Shown piece after piece: positions 54,195 through 63,885 of a stretch of DNA of 64,000 nucleotides (positions are counted from its first letter, which is position 1; the number at the start of each line of letters is the position of its first letter). A program made the position numbers and the translations under genes. Origin of the DNA: Micromonospora terminaliae (GTDB lineage Bacteria > Actinomycetota > Actinomycetes > Mycobacteriales > Micromonosporaceae); contig NZ_CP045309.1 of NCBI RefSeq assembly GCF_009671205.1, positions 4,650,001-4,714,000 on the forward strand, given 5' to 3'. The notes under the pieces were generated by a model that saw only the letters and a list, made by a program, of their open reading frames with translations, was not told where the DNA came from and did no database searches.

Positions 54195-54464
54195 GTGAAC
54201 GCTCCGTATCCGCCGCCCCCGCCGCCACCGGCCGCCGGCCGGGACCGGACCACACTCTGGGGCATCCTGGGGATCGTCACGGGCCTGCTCTGCTGCGGCA
54301 TCCTCGGCATCGTCTTCGGCTACCTGTCGATCCGGGACGCGAAGCGCTTCGGCAAGTCCCCGCTGCTCGGCTGGCTGGCCATCGCGTTCGGCGTCATCAA
54401 CCTCATCGCCAGCGCCATCATCCGGTCCCGGGGCAACTACTACTCCCCCTACTGGTACCGGTAG
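54195..54464 (+). CDS. Small DUF4190-type membrane protein
   Basis: 89 residues: a Pro-rich start (YPPPPPPPAAGRDRTT), two membrane helices (LWGILGIVTGLLCCGILGIV and LLGWLAIAFGVINLIASAII) with the conserved FGYLSIRDAKRFGKS loop between them. Same architecture as the 52081 gene but with a very short tail. GGAGGAAG precedes the GTG start. Divergent from the PerM-like gene. Confidence 0.8.
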   Translation: MNAPYPPPPPPPAAGRDRTTLWGILGIVTGLLCCGILGIVFGYLSIRDAKRFGKSPLLGWLAIAFGVINLIASAIIRSRGNYYSPYWYR

Positions 54465-54471
54465 GAAGCGT

Positions 54472-54503
54472 GAGGGGGCCGACCGGACGCGGTCGACCCC
54501 CTC
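54472..54503. terminator. Terminator between DUF4190-type gene and sucD
   Basis: 14-base arms GAGGGGGCCGACCG / CGGTCGACCCCCTC with one mismatch and a short loop; can end the plus-strand gene and the sucCD operon. Confidence 0.78.
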
Positions 54504-54521
54504 GGCACGTCACGGGACCGC

Positions 54522-55409
<888 letters not shown>

Positions 55410-55411
55410 TG

Positions 55412-56590
55412 TCAGACCCCCGCAGCTGCCAGCTCGGCGGCCCGCTCGGCCGCGCCGTCCATGGTGTCGACCCGCTGGATCAGCGGGTTGTTCGCGCCGT
55501 CGAGGATCGCCCGACCGGCCTCGGCGTTGTTGCCGTCGAGGCGGACGACGAGCGGCTTGGTGGCCTTCTCGCCGCGCTGCTCGAGCAGCGCCAGCGCCTG
55601 CACGATGCCGTTGGCGACCGCGTCGCACGCGGTGATGCCGCCGAAGACGTTGACGAAGACGCTCTTCACCGACGGGTCGGAGAGGACGATCTCCAGGCCG
55701 TTCGCCATGACCTCGGCGCTCGCGCCGCCGCCGATGTCGAGGAAGTTGGCCGGCTTGACGCCGCCGTGCCGCTCACCGGCGTACGCGACCACGTCGAGCG
55801 TGGACATGACCAGGCCCGCGCCGTTGCCGATGATGCCGACCTCGCCGTCGAGCTTGACGTAGTTGAGGTCCTTCTCCTTGGCGGCCTGCTCCAGCGGGTC
55901 CACCGACGCCTGGTCGACCAGGGCCTCGTGGTCCGGGTGCCGGAACGCGGCGTTCTCGTCGAGGGTGACCTTGGCGTCCAGCAGCAGCAGCTTGCCGTCC
56001 TTGGTCGTGGCCAGCGGGTTCACCTCGACCAGCGTGGCGTCCTCGGCGACGAACGCCTGCCACAGCTTGACCGCGACCTCGACCACCTGGTCGGCGACCT
56101 GGGCCGGGAAGCCGGCCGCGCTCACGATCTCGCGCGCCTTGGCCTCGTCCACGCCGGTGTTGGCGTCGATCGGGGCCTTGACGACCTTCTCGGGGGTGTC
56201 GGCGGCGACCTGCTCGATGTCCATGCCGCCGGCCACGCTGGCGATGCAGAGGAAGGTGCGGTTCGCCCGGTCGAGCAGGTACGAGAAGTAGTACTCCTCG
56301 GCCACGTCCGCGGTCACGGTGATCATGACCTTGTGGACCGTGTGACCCTTGATGTCCATGCCGAGGATGTCGGTGGCGCGGGCCACCGTCTCCTCCGCGC
56401 CCTCGGCCAGCTTCACGCCGCCGGCCTTGCCGCGGCCGCCGACCTTCACCTGCGCCTTGACGACCACCCGGCCGCCGAGGCGCTCGGCGATCGCGCGGGC
56501 CTCCTCCGGGGTAGTGGCGACGCCGCCGGCGAGCACGGGCAAGCCGTGCCGCTCGAACAGGTCCCGCCCCTGGTACTCGTACAGGTCCAC
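55412..56590 (-). CDS. sucC: Succinyl-CoA synthetase beta subunit
   Basis: 392 residues, ATP-grasp fold. [20 protein letters not shown] at the start, [20 protein letters not shown] for nucleotide binding, then [20 protein letters not shown] for Mg and [20 protein letters not shown] at the phosphate site. The start is a GTG at 56590. Operon sucC-sucD; a palindrome sits ~70 bases upstream in the promoter region. Confidence 0.97.
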   Translation of the reverse strand: MDLYEYQGRDLFERHGLPVLAGGVATTPEEARAIAERLGGRVVVKAQVKVGGRGKAGGVKLAEGAEETVARATDILGMDIKGHTVHKVMITVTADVAEEYYFSYLLDRANRTFLCIASVAGGMDIEQVAADTPEKVVKAPIDANTGVDEAKAREIVSAAGFPAQVADQVVEVAVKLWQAFVAEDATLVEVNPLATTKDGKLLLLDAKVTLDENAAFRHPDHEALVDQASVDPLEQAAKEKDLNYVKLDGEVGIIGNGAGLVMSTLDVVAYAGERHGGVKPANFLDIGGGASAEVMANGLEIVLSDPSVKSVFVNVFGGITACDAVANGIVQALALLEQRGEKATKPLVVRLDGNNAEAGRAILDGANNPLIQRVDTMDGAAERAAELAAAGV

Positions 56591-56660
56591 GATTGCGCGT
56601 CCCGTCCCGTCTCCGCGGCGCGCCGTCGCGCCGCCACCAGCGTTGGAAAATCAGTTTGAC

Positions 56661-56683
56661 GCCTGTCATCAGATGAGACAGGC
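56661..56683. promoter_or_regulatory. Palindrome upstream of sucCD, possible operator
   Basis: GCCTGTC and GACAGGC arms (56661-56667 and 56677-56683) with a 9-base centre that itself is nearly symmetric (TCATC/GATGA). Lies between the divergently placed ends of the 56779 gene and sucC start, in the sucC promoter region. No regulator can be named. Confidence 0.4.
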
Positions 56684-56778
56684 CATTTGCCGCAGCCTAA
56701 CGAGATGGGAACCGGCGGCAACCGAGCGGGTGCACGGTGTGCGGTAATGCACAGCCACCTCTGTCTGGCGCGCCCGGC

Positions 56779-57831
56779 TCAGCCCACCCGGCAGCGACCG
56801 GCCACGTACCCGACCACCGCTCGCATGATCTCGTCCTCGCTCCGGTCGGCGTGGTTCACTGTGGCGGTGAAGCCGGTGCCGAAGAACGCCTGCTGCATTC
56901 CCGAGTCGAGGGCGGTGAACGCGCCGAGCCCGCTGCCCACCCGCGGGTCCCGCGGCTTCACGCAGAGCACCTTCTCCAGCCCCCAGCGCCGCACGTAGAC
57001 CCGCTCGACCGCCTCCCACGGCAGCCAGATCGCCTGCCCTCGGGTCGGCCGCGTCTTGATCCACAGCCCGGCCGGCCCGAGCGCGAGCACCGGGCCGCCG
57101 GAGGAGACCAGCCAGAGCTGGAGGCCGATCGGCACGGCGAAGACCAGCATCACGACGGGAACGATGAGGAGCAGCCCGGCGCCACCGTTCTCGGACGACG
57201 CGGCGAGACCGATCGGGCAGGCGATCACCAGGCCGACCGCCAGGGTCACCAGCCCGAGCGTCAGCGCGCGCTTGCGCAGACTCGGTCGGACCACGTACGG
57301 CTGGTCCTCCGGAATCCGCTTCGCGGTCGGCGCCACCGGCGGCCGCGCCGGCCCGGGGTGATACGCCTGCGGCCAGCCCGGCGCCGGCTGCTGGTACGGA
57401 GCGTGCTGCTGGTACGCACCGGGCCAACCGGGCGCCGGCTGCTGCGGGGCAGGCGGGTACTGCGGCGCAGGCTGGTGCTGCGGCGCAGGCTGATGCTGCG
57501 GCCCGGGCTGGTGCTGCGGCGCGGGGGGCTGGTGCTGCGGCGCGGGGGGCTGGTGCTGCGGCGCGGGGGGCTGGTGCTGCGGCGCGGGGGGCCGATGCTG
57601 GGCGGCCTGGTGCTGTGGAGCCGGCCAACCGGGCTGACCATGCTGCTGGGGTGCGGTCCAACCGTGGGCGGGTTGCTGCGCGGGCCACGCCTCGCCGGGT
57701 GGCTGCGCGGGCCATGCCTCGCCGGGTGGCTGCGCGGGCCACGCCTCGCCGGGTGGCTGCGCTGGCCACCCCGGGGGCGGCGGGGGCTGGCCACCGGCGG
57801 GGTCGGGCTGCGGGTACGACGGCTGGGTCAC
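56779..57831 (-). CDS. Repeat-tailed membrane protein with PH-like domain
   Basis: 350 residues. The first ~180 are low-complexity: three copies of GEAWPAQPP and several PAPQHQP heptads. Then two membrane helices (LGLVTLAVGLVIACPIGLAA and LLLIVPVVMLVFAVPIGLQL) and a C-terminal PH-like sheet (GPVLALGPAGLWIKTRPTRG, AIWLPWEAVERVYVRRWGLE). Start taken as the GTG at 57831, reading VTQPSYPQPDPAGG. The start region is tandemly duplicated (57794-57887), and the upstream copy forms a 16-codon frame ending on this GTG. Function unknown. Confidence 0.75.
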   Translation of the reverse strand: MTQPSYPQPDPAGGQPPPPPGWPAQPPGEAWPAQPPGEAWPAQPPGEAWPAQQPAHGWTAPQQHGQPGWPAPQHQAAQHRPPAPQHQPPAPQHQPPAPQHQPPAPQHQPGPQHQPAPQHQPAPQYPPAPQQPAPGWPGAYQQHAPYQQPAPGWPQAYHPGPARPPVAPTAKRIPEDQPYVVRPSLRKRALTLGLVTLAVGLVIACPIGLAASSENGGAGLLLIVPVVMLVFAVPIGLQLWLVSSGGPVLALGPAGLWIKTRPTRGQAIWLPWEAVERVYVRRWGLEKVLCVKPRDPRVGSGLGAFTALDSGMQQAFFGTGFTATVNHADRSEDEIMRAVVGYVAGRCRVG

Positions 57832-57887
57832 GGCGGGCTCCCGGCGAGGTCGGGCTGGGGGTACGGCGGCTGGGTCACGGCGGGCTC
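57794..57887. repeat. 47-bp tandem duplication of a translation start
   Basis: Two adjacent 47-base copies (57794-57840 and 57841-57887) differing at three positions. Each contains GTGACCCAGCCG on the minus strand. Because 47 is not a multiple of three, the upstream copy is out of frame and encodes VTQPPYPQPDLAGSPP followed by TGA overlapping the second GTG (GTGA). Confidence 0.85.
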
Positions 57888-58403
57888 GTCGACCGCGGGA
57901 CGCGGTCCGGGCAGGCACACCCTACGACCCGCGCGCGGGGGCGCGAGGCCCCGCCGGAATCGGCCCGTCAGGGCGTCCGGGATGCGGGTTGTCAGCCGTC
58001 CGGGGGATGTTGCAGAACAGGCGTAACCCCCTGTTGAGGGCGTCGTTGAGTCTGATGTCGGAGCGCTGGTAAGGCGCGACGACGGGAGCGGCCGATGCCC
58101 TGTCGGTCGAGGGGTGGCGGCGGGGCATCGTGCATAGAGGGGCCGGACGTGTGAGGGGTGCGTCCGGCCCCTCCCCCTGTCCGGACACCGCCGATCGCCG
58201 CCACAACGCCGATCTGGCCGCAACCCGGCCGCCACGACACCGCCACCTCGGCGAGCCGGCGAACCCGAACGTCGACGTCGGACCGGCCGAGCGCCGTCCC
58301 AGCCATCGGACCCGTCGTGGCCCCGAAATCAATCGCAGATCCTGGCCTACTTGCCGGCCGCGACCTGAGCCACCGCCTCGCACCGCTTACAACCCTGATG
58401 ACG

Positions 58404-58505
58404 TGGACGAGTCACGCCTGAATCGCCCGCAGCCCGCAGCCCGCAGCACCGCACTGGACGACTCACGCCTAGATCGCCCGCAGCTCGCAGCTCGCAGCTC
58501 GCAGC
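58404..58505. repeat. Imperfect direct repeat with 7-base microrepeats
   Basis: Unit one (58404-58447) and unit two (58455-58505) share TGGACGA.TCACGCCT..ATCGCCCGCAGC. Each ends in tandem 7-mers: CCCGCAG in the first and CTCGCAG in the second (three to four copies). Possibly slippage products in unselected DNA. Confidence 0.75.
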
Positions 58506-58630
58506 GAGTCATCCGCGACGTCAGCTCGAAAGGCTCCCACGAAGAGCCACCCGCTCCGATCCGTCCACGTCATCAAGCTCCTAGGCACCGACCGCACCCC
58601 GCGGAACCGCCGACGCCGTCCACCACCCGA

Positions 58631-58690
58631 GTTGATCAAGAGGTTTGCGTCGGGAGAGGGCACGTTCCTGACGCAAACTTCTTGATCAAC
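58631..58690. repeat. GATC-ended palindromic element, copy 3 (diverged)
   Basis: 21-base arms at 58631-58651 and 58670-58690 with one mismatch, starting GTTGATCAAGAGGTTTGCGT, and an 18-base loop. Shares GTTGATCA-GAGGTT with the copies at 18298 and 37851 but has a different loop. Lies in a gene-free region. Confidence 0.8.
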
Positions 58691-58741
58691 CATGTGGGGG
58701 GTGCGGGCGGGCCAGTCCCGATGCCGGCGGCGACCCGTAGG

Positions 58742-59146
58742 TCAGGCGACCGGCTGGGCGACGTTCTCGCGGACCCAGTCCACGATCGACTGAGTGGTGG
58801 CGCCGGGGGTGAAGATCTTGGCGACGCCGAGCCGCTGGAGTTCCGGGATGTCGGCGTCCGGGATGATGCCGCCGCCGAAGACCACGATGTCGGCCGCGTC
58901 GCGCTCGGCGAGCAGCTCGAGGACCCGCTTGAAGAGCGTCATGTGCGCGCCGGAGAGGACCGAGAGCCCGACTGCGTCGGCGTCCTCCTGGATCGCGGTC
59001 TCCACGATCTGCTCCGGGGTCTGGTGCAGGCCGGTGTAGATGACCTCCATGCCTGCGTCACGCAGGGCACGGGCGACGACCTTCGCGCCCCGGTCGTGGC
59101 CGTCCAGGCCGGGCTTCGCGACGACGACCCGGATACGAGAGCTCAT
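58742..59146 (-). CDS. icmB: Cobalamin-binding small subunit of an acyl-CoA mutase (IcmB-like)
   Basis: 134 residues, a single B12-binding domain: [21 protein letters not shown] with the DxHxxG cobalt-ligand motif, then GLSVLSGAH and [20 protein letters not shown]. Stand-alone domains of this size are the small subunit of isobutyryl-CoA mutase (IcmB) or of heterodimeric mutases. A similar gene lies near pcrA in Streptomyces. No large mutase subunit is in the window, so the partner is elsewhere. ATG at 59146 with GAAAGG upstream. Confidence 0.78.
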   Translation of the reverse strand: MSSRIRVVVAKPGLDGHDRGAKVVARALRDAGMEVIYTGLHQTPEQIVETAIQEDADAVGLSVLSGAHMTLFKRVLELLAERDAADIVVFGGGIIPDADIPELQRLGVAKIFTPGATTQSIVDWVRENVAQPVA

Positions 59147-59531
59147 CAGCGCACACCTTTCACGGCTCCGGCACTCCTGACCTGAACGAACGGTAACCCG
59201 ACCTGCCCGGGGCCGGAAACCCGGGCTGCGTCTTACCGTCCGGCCCCGCGCGCGGGAAGCCGGACACCTCCGCCGAACGGTCACTGTCCGCGACGATCAG
59301 GCGGTTGTCGGGCCACCCGACCGGTGGCACGAGCTATGACAAGAGCGGACGGAAACGGACAGAAAGAAACCCCAATTCGGCGCTTCGGCTTGTGACAGGA
59401 GTGGCGGTTGGCTAACGTGTCCACGGTTGTCATCAGGTCCACGGACGGGTGACGACGCGACACCGGAGGTTCGACCGAGCTTCACCGAACGGTCCGGAGT
59501 CGCATCGGATCCCCGACAACGGAGGGTGTGC
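59147..59531. other. Divergent intergenic region upstream of the first M23 gene
   Basis: 385 bases. It holds a promoter-like pair at 59390-59418 and a 5' leader of roughly 107 bases before the M23 start. A GC hairpin candidate lies at about 59237-59262. I looked for a c-di-AMP (ydaO) riboswitch, often found before such genes, and did not find its conserved core. Confidence 0.45.
59390..59418 (+). promoter_or_regulatory. Candidate housekeeping promoter for the M23 gene
   Basis: TTGTGA (59390-59395) and TAACGT (59413-59418) separated by 17 bases. Transcription would start near 59425, leaving a leader of about 107 bases. Confidence 0.45.
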
Positions 59532-60242
59532 GTGCGCCAGCGCCTGTCGTCTGAGCCCGATAGATATCGCGGCCGCCGCCGCGTACCCACCCCCCCGCGG
59601 AGCCGCTACGCCGCGGTCGTGACCACCGCCTTCGTGGGAGCCGGCATCGTCGCCCTCGGCGCGAACGCCCTCCCCGACGCCAAGAGCGTCAGCCCGTCGG
59701 TCCTCGACGAGCTCAAGCAGGCCTCGATCACCAGCCAGGACGCCGCGGCCCGGGCCAAGAGCGACGACCGCGCCACCCGTGACGAGCGCGCCGGCAAGTC
59801 CGCCACCGAGCAGGACACCTGGCTGCTCCCCCTGCACGGCTACGACTTCCAGTCGCCCTACGGCATGCGCTGGGGCAAGCTGCACACCGGCATCGACCTG
59901 GTCGCCCCGGAGGGCACGCCCTACCAGGCGATCCACGACGGCCAGGTCACCAAGGCCGGCTGGTTCGGCGGCTACGGCTACGCGGTGATCGTCAAGCACG
60001 CGGACGGCAGCGAGGCCATCTACGGCCACTCCTCGGCCGTGACCGTCAAGGAGGGGCAGCAGGTGAAGGCGGGCCAGCAGCTCGGCCTGGTCGGCAACAC
60101 CGGGCACTCCTACGGTTCGCACCTGCACCTGGAGATCCATGTCAACGGCCAGCCGCTGGACCCGGTGCCGTGGCTGCAGGACCGCGGAGTGGACATCCAG
60201 CTCGAAGTCGAGGCAATCTACAGCGAGGTAGCCGCTTCCTGA
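59532..60242 (+). CDS. M23 family metallopeptidase (LytM-type), membrane-anchored or secreted
   Basis: 236 residues. An N-terminal basic stretch and one hydrophobic segment (YAAVVTTAFVGAGIVALGAN), a helical linker (~75-105), then the LytM domain: GMRWGKLHTGIDLVAPEGTP (zinc His in HxxxD), GGYGYAVIVKHADG, YGHSSA and the HLHLEIH motif. Cleaves peptidoglycan cross-bridges in the wall. Start is the GTG at 59532, 5 bases after GGAGGG. Followed by a terminator and a second M23 gene. Confidence 0.9.
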   Translation: MRQRLSSEPDRYRGRRRVPTPPRSRYAAVVTTAFVGAGIVALGANALPDAKSVSPSVLDELKQASITSQDAAARAKSDDRATRDERAGKSATEQDTWLLPLHGYDFQSPYGMRWGKLHTGIDLVAPEGTPYQAIHDGQVTKAGWFGGYGYAVIVKHADGSEAIYGHSSAVTVKEGQQVKAGQQLGLVGNTGHSYGSHLHLEIHVNGQPLDPVPWLQDRGVDIQLEVEAIYSEVAAS

Positions 60243-60261
60243 CGCTACGCATCGCCCGTTG

Positions 60262-60289
60262 ACCGCCCGGATCAGTCGATCCGGGCGGT
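60262..60289 (+). terminator. Terminator after the first M23 gene
   Basis: Perfect 12-base arms, ACCGCCCGGATC and its complement, around AGTC, followed by TTCGTCT. Begins 19 bases after the stop. Confidence 0.88.
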
Positions 60290-60492
60290 TTCGTCTGGGG
60301 CGAAGTCTGCTGGGTCACAACCACGAATGTGGCCGGAGCCACAGCCCCGCATGATCCTTTTCGGCAGCAAACCGCCCAGCCCGGCGGAAACCCGGGCAGG
60401 GGCCGTCACGCGCCCCGCCGGTCCTCCCGAACCCCGTACCCGCCCCCAGCCCGGCCGACACCAGTATTTCGAGGTCACGTGCCCCTCGACTG

Positions 60493-61278
60493 ATGAAGGT
60501 TTCCGTGCAGGAAGACAGCTCCATCCAGAACGAGAACACCCCGGACATCGCTCCCGCCCGGCACCGGCGCCAGCGCCCGGTCCGGCGTACCGCATATTTC
60601 GTCGTCGGCGCGGTGGCCCTGCTGGGCCTCGGCGTCGGCGGCGTCTCCGTCGCCACCACCGACCACGGTGCCCCGACCCCCGCCGCCGTCGACTTCGACG
60701 CCCAGGCGCGCGCTGAGGCCGCCGCCCGCGCCGATCGCTCGGCCCGCGAGTCGCCCGCCCCGGTCACCCCCTCGGCCACTGCGTCGCCGAGCCCGACCGC
60801 GAGCCCGACGCCGACGCCGACGCCGACGAAGACCGCACCGGCCAAGCCGAAGCCGAAGAAGACCACCAAGCCGAAGCCGGCCTGGGTCATCCCCATGAAG
60901 GGCGCCGGCATCACCTCCTGCTACGGGCAGCGGTGGGGCACCCTGCACGCCGGCATCGACTTCGCCATGCCGGCGGGCACGCCCATCCACGCCGCCGCGG
61001 CGGGCACGGTGGTCAAGGCCGGCGACGTCGGCGACGGGTACGGCAACTCGGTCTTCATCGACCACGCCAACGGCTACCTGACCCACTACGCCCACCAGAG
61101 CCGGCTGATCGTCAGCGTCGGCGACAAGGTGAAGGCCGGTCAGGTCATCGGCTACGAGGGCGCCACCGGCGACGCCACCGGCCCGCACCTGCACTTCGAG
61201 GTGCACAAGGGCGCCATGTGGAACCAGATCGACCCGGCGCCGTTCCTGCGCGCCCGGGGCATCGACGTGGCCTGCTGA
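60493..61278 (+). CDS. M23 family metallopeptidase with long Pro/Thr-rich linker
   Basis: 261 residues. One membrane-anchor or signal helix (FVVGAVALLGLGVGGVSVA), then a long linker with TASPTPTPTPT and Lys/Pro (PAKPKPKKTTKPKP) that probably spans the wall. The LytM domain follows: CYGQRWGTLHAGIDFAMPAG, GYGNSVFIDHANG, THYAHQSR and HLHFEVH. Paralogue of the gene before, with its own promoter region. Start ATG at 60493. Confidence 0.9.
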   Translation: MKVSVQEDSSIQNENTPDIAPARHRRQRPVRRTAYFVVGAVALLGLGVGGVSVATTDHGAPTPAAVDFDAQARAEAAARADRSARESPAPVTPSATASPSPTASPTPTPTPTKTAPAKPKPKKTTKPKPAWVIPMKGAGITSCYGQRWGTLHAGIDFAMPAGTPIHAAAAGTVVKAGDVGDGYGNSVFIDHANGYLTHYAHQSRLIVSVGDKVKAGQVIGYEGATGDATGPHLHFEVHKGAMWNQIDPAPFLRARGIDVAC

Positions 61279-61296
61279 CGGGCCACGGCACGAGGG

Positions 61297-61332
61297 AGGG
61301 GCCCGGTCCGGCGCGTCGCCGGGCCGGGCCTC
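61297..61332. terminator. Hairpin between the M23 gene and pcrA
   Basis: GAGGGGCCCGG with CCGGC pairing to GCCGG and CCGGGCCTC, imperfect. Between convergent stops, so probably a shared terminator. Confidence 0.65.
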
Positions 61333-61339
61333 ACTCGGC

Positions 61340-63793
61340 TCAGAGCTTGTCGATCGGGGCGTGCCGGAGGACCAGCCACATGGTCTGGTCGCCGAAGTCG
61401 ATCTGCGCCCGGGCGCCCGGGCCCTGCCCCTCCACCGCGAGCACCCGGCCGAGGCCGTAGCGCTGGTGGTTGACCCGGTCGCCAACCGAGACCTTGGGCG
61501 CCTGCTTCAGCTCGCTCGCGGTGGCCAGCCGGCTGGCGTCCACCCCGAGCCGCTTGGCGAGCTGGGTCGCCTTGGGCGTGCCCCCGGTGAAGCCGCCGCG
61601 CCCGCCGGGCGCGCGGTCCGCCCGGCCGCCGACGCCGCCGCCCCCACCGCCCCACGAGGTGTACGCCCCCTCGGTGCGCTCCCAGCGGACCAGCTCGGTC
61701 GGCAGCTCCTCGAGGAACCGCGACGGCGGGTTGTAGGCCGGCGCGCCCCAGGCCGAGCGGGTGACCGCCCGGGACAGGTAGAGGCGCTGCCGGGCGCGGG
61801 TGATGCCCACGTAGGCCAGTCGCCGCTCCTCCTCCAGCTCGCGCGTGTCGCCGAGCGAGCGCAGGTGCGGGAAGACGCCGTCCTCCAGGCCGCTCAGGAA
61901 CACCACCGGGAACTCCAGGCCCTTGGCGGTGTGCAGGGTCATGAGGGTCACCACGCCCTGGTGGTCCGGGTCGTCGGCGGGGATCTGGTCAGCGTCGGCG
62001 ACGAGCGCCACCTGCTCCAGGAAACCGGCCAGGGTGGCCCGCTCGTCCTCCTCGCCCAGCGCCTCGATCCGCTCGGTGTACTCCCGGGCGACGCTGACCA
62101 GTTCCTGGAGGTTGTCCACGCGGCCGGCGTCCTGCGGGTCGAGGCTCTCCTCCAGCTCGGCCAGGTAGCCCGAGCGGGTCAGCAGGGCCTCCAGCACCTC
62201 CTCGGGGGTGCCGGTGGCGGCCAGCTCGCGCGCCTCGTCGAGCAGCGCGACGAACTCGGCGATGCCGTTGGCGGCCCGGGTGGAGATCCCCGGGGCGTCC
62301 TTGGCCCGGCGCAGCGCCGCGCCGAACGAGATCCGGTCACGGCCGGACAGCGCCTCCACGCACGCCTCGGCGCGCTCGCCGATGCCCCGGCGCGGGGTGT
62401 TGAGGATCCGGCGCAGGCTGACCGTGTCGTCGTCGTTGACCACCGCGCGCAGGTAGGCCAGCGCGTCACGGACCTCCTTGCGCTCGTAGAAGCGCACCCC
62501 GCCGACCACCTTGTAGGGCAGGCCGACCCGGATGAACACCTCCTCGAAGACGCGGGACATGGCATTGGTGCGGTAGAAGACCGCCACGTCGCCGGGGCGG
62601 GTCTCGCCGGCGTCGACCAGCCGGTCGATCTCCCGGGCCACCCAGTCCGCCTCGGCGTGCTCGGTGTCGGCCACGTAGCCGACGATCTGCTCCCCGGCCC
62701 CGGCGTCGCTCCAGAGCCGCTTGGGCTTGCGGGAGGTGTTCCGGTCGATCACCGCGTTGGCGGCGTTGAGGATGGTCTGGGTGGAGCGGTAGTTCTGCTC
62801 CAGCAGGATCGTCCGGGCGTCGGTGAAGTCGCGCTCGAACTCCAGGATGTTGCGGATGGTGGCGCCACGGAACGCGTAGATCGACTGGTCGGCGTCACCG
62901 ACCACGCAGAGCTCGGCCGGCGGGACACCCTCGGTGCCGGAGACCAGCTCCTTGATCAGCACGTACTGGGCGTGGTTGGTGTCCTGGTACTCGTCGACCA
63001 GCACGTGCCGGAACCGCCGCCGGTAGCTCTCCGCGACGTGCGGGTGCGACTGGAGCAGGTGCACCGTCGCCATGATCAGGTCGTCGAAGTCCAGCGCGTG
63101 CGCCTCGCGCAGCCGCCGCTGGTAGAGCGTGTAGGCCTCGGCCAGCGCCCGCTCGTTGGGGCCCTTGGCGCGGCCGGCGAACTCCTCCGGGTCGACCAGC
63201 TCGTTCTTCAGGTTGGAGACCTGGGCGGCCAGGCCGCGCGCCGGGTGACGCTTCGGGTCCAGGTCCAGCTCGCGGGCGACCAGCTGCATGAGCCGCCGGG
63301 AGTCGTCGGCGTCGTAGATCGAGAAGGTGGACTTCAGGCCCGCGTGCTCGTGCTCGGCGCGCAGGATCCGGACGCAGGCCGAGTGGAAGGTCGAGACCCA
63401 CATCAACCGGGCGCGCGGGCCGACCAGGGCGGCGACCCGCTCCTTCATCTCACCGGCGGCCTTGTTGGTGAAGGTGATCGCGATGATCTCGCCGGGGTGC
63501 ACGTCCCGCGCGGCGAGCAGGTAGGCGATCCGGTTGGTCAGCACCCGGGTCTTGCCGGAGCCGGCGCCGGCCACGATGAGCAGCGGCGACCCGGAATGGG
63601 TGACCGCGTCCCGCTGGGGGCCGTTCAGGCCGTCGAGGAGGGCCTGCGGATCCGGCCGGGCAGACGGTCTCGGGTCACGGCGCGGCGCCGAGGCCGAGGC
63701 CGAATTGTGGCCGCCGGCCGCGCGGGAGTCGGGCCGGTGCGCCGGGCGCTCCGGCGCGGGCGGGGACGCGGGGATGTCGAAGAGAGGATGCAT
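61340..63793 (-). CDS. pcrA: ATP-dependent DNA helicase PcrA/UvrD1
   Basis: 817 residues. Helicase motifs of superfamily 1: Q-motif LNGPQRDAV, motif I VAGAGSGKTRVL, Ia TFTNKAAGEM, II VDEYQDTNHAQY, III VVGDADQSIYAFRGA, IV LEQNYRSTQTIL, V TLHTAKGLEFPVVFLSGLEDG, VI EEERRLAYVGITRARQRLYL. The C-terminal tail GDRVNHQRYGLGRVL binds RNA polymerase in this family. Acts in nucleotide-excision repair and replication restart. Divergent from a leader ORF at 63923. Confidence 0.97.
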   Translation of the reverse strand: MHPLFDIPASPPAPERPAHRPDSRAAGGHNSASASAPRRDPRPSARPDPQALLDGLNGPQRDAVTHSGSPLLIVAGAGSGKTRVLTNRIAYLLAARDVHPGEIIAITFTNKAAGEMKERVAALVGPRARLMWVSTFHSACVRILRAEHEHAGLKSTFSIYDADDSRRLMQLVARELDLDPKRHPARGLAAQVSNLKNELVDPEEFAGRAKGPNERALAEAYTLYQRRLREAHALDFDDLIMATVHLLQSHPHVAESYRRRFRHVLVDEYQDTNHAQYVLIKELVSGTEGVPPAELCVVGDADQSIYAFRGATIRNILEFERDFTDARTILLEQNYRSTQTILNAANAVIDRNTSRKPKRLWSDAGAGEQIVGYVADTEHAEADWVAREIDRLVDAGETRPGDVAVFYRTNAMSRVFEEVFIRVGLPYKVVGGVRFYERKEVRDALAYLRAVVNDDDTVSLRRILNTPRRGIGERAEACVEALSGRDRISFGAALRRAKDAPGISTRAANGIAEFVALLDEARELAATGTPEEVLEALLTRSGYLAELEESLDPQDAGRVDNLQELVSVAREYTERIEALGEEDERATLAGFLEQVALVADADQIPADDPDHQGVVTLMTLHTAKGLEFPVVFLSGLEDGVFPHLRSLGDTRELEEERRLAYVGITRARQRLYLSRAVTRSAWGAPAYNPPSRFLEELPTELVRWERTEGAYTSWGGGGGGVGGRADRAPGGRGGFTGGTPKATQLAKRLGVDASRLATASELKQAPKVSVGDRVNHQRYGLGRVLAVEGQGPGARAQIDFGDQTMWLVLRHAPIDKL

Positions 63794-63885
63794 CGCACCG
63801 GAAGTCTATGCCGACGGCCGGACACTTCCCGCCCGCGCGGCCCGACGGGACGGCGGCGTCACGTCCCACCTGTTGGCGGGTTTCC

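Larger units (their letters stand above)
57888..58741. other. 854-base region without a convincing gene
   Basis: Between the PH-like gene and the B12-binding gene. It holds a pair of direct repeats with 7-base microrepeats (58404-58505) and a palindromic element (58631-58690). Open frames here (for instance minus 57922-58383) show no conserved protein and no ribosome binding site. The region must hold the promoter of the 56779 gene. No RNA gene recognised. Confidence 0.5.

Noticed and set aside
57440..57770. Tandem DNA repeats on the minus strand
   Set aside because: These encode the Pro/Gln/His heptads and GEAWPAQPP repeats of the 56779 gene, so they are coding low complexity.
57922..58383. 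Minus-strand 153-codon frame in the gene-free region
   Set aside because: No ribosome binding site, no conserved domain, and biased Arg/Pro composition as expected of random high-GC frames.
59425..59531. Possible c-di-AMP (ydaO) riboswitch before the M23 peptidase gene
   Set aside because: Such genes often have one, but the conserved core was not visible and the predicted leader is shorter than the aptamer.
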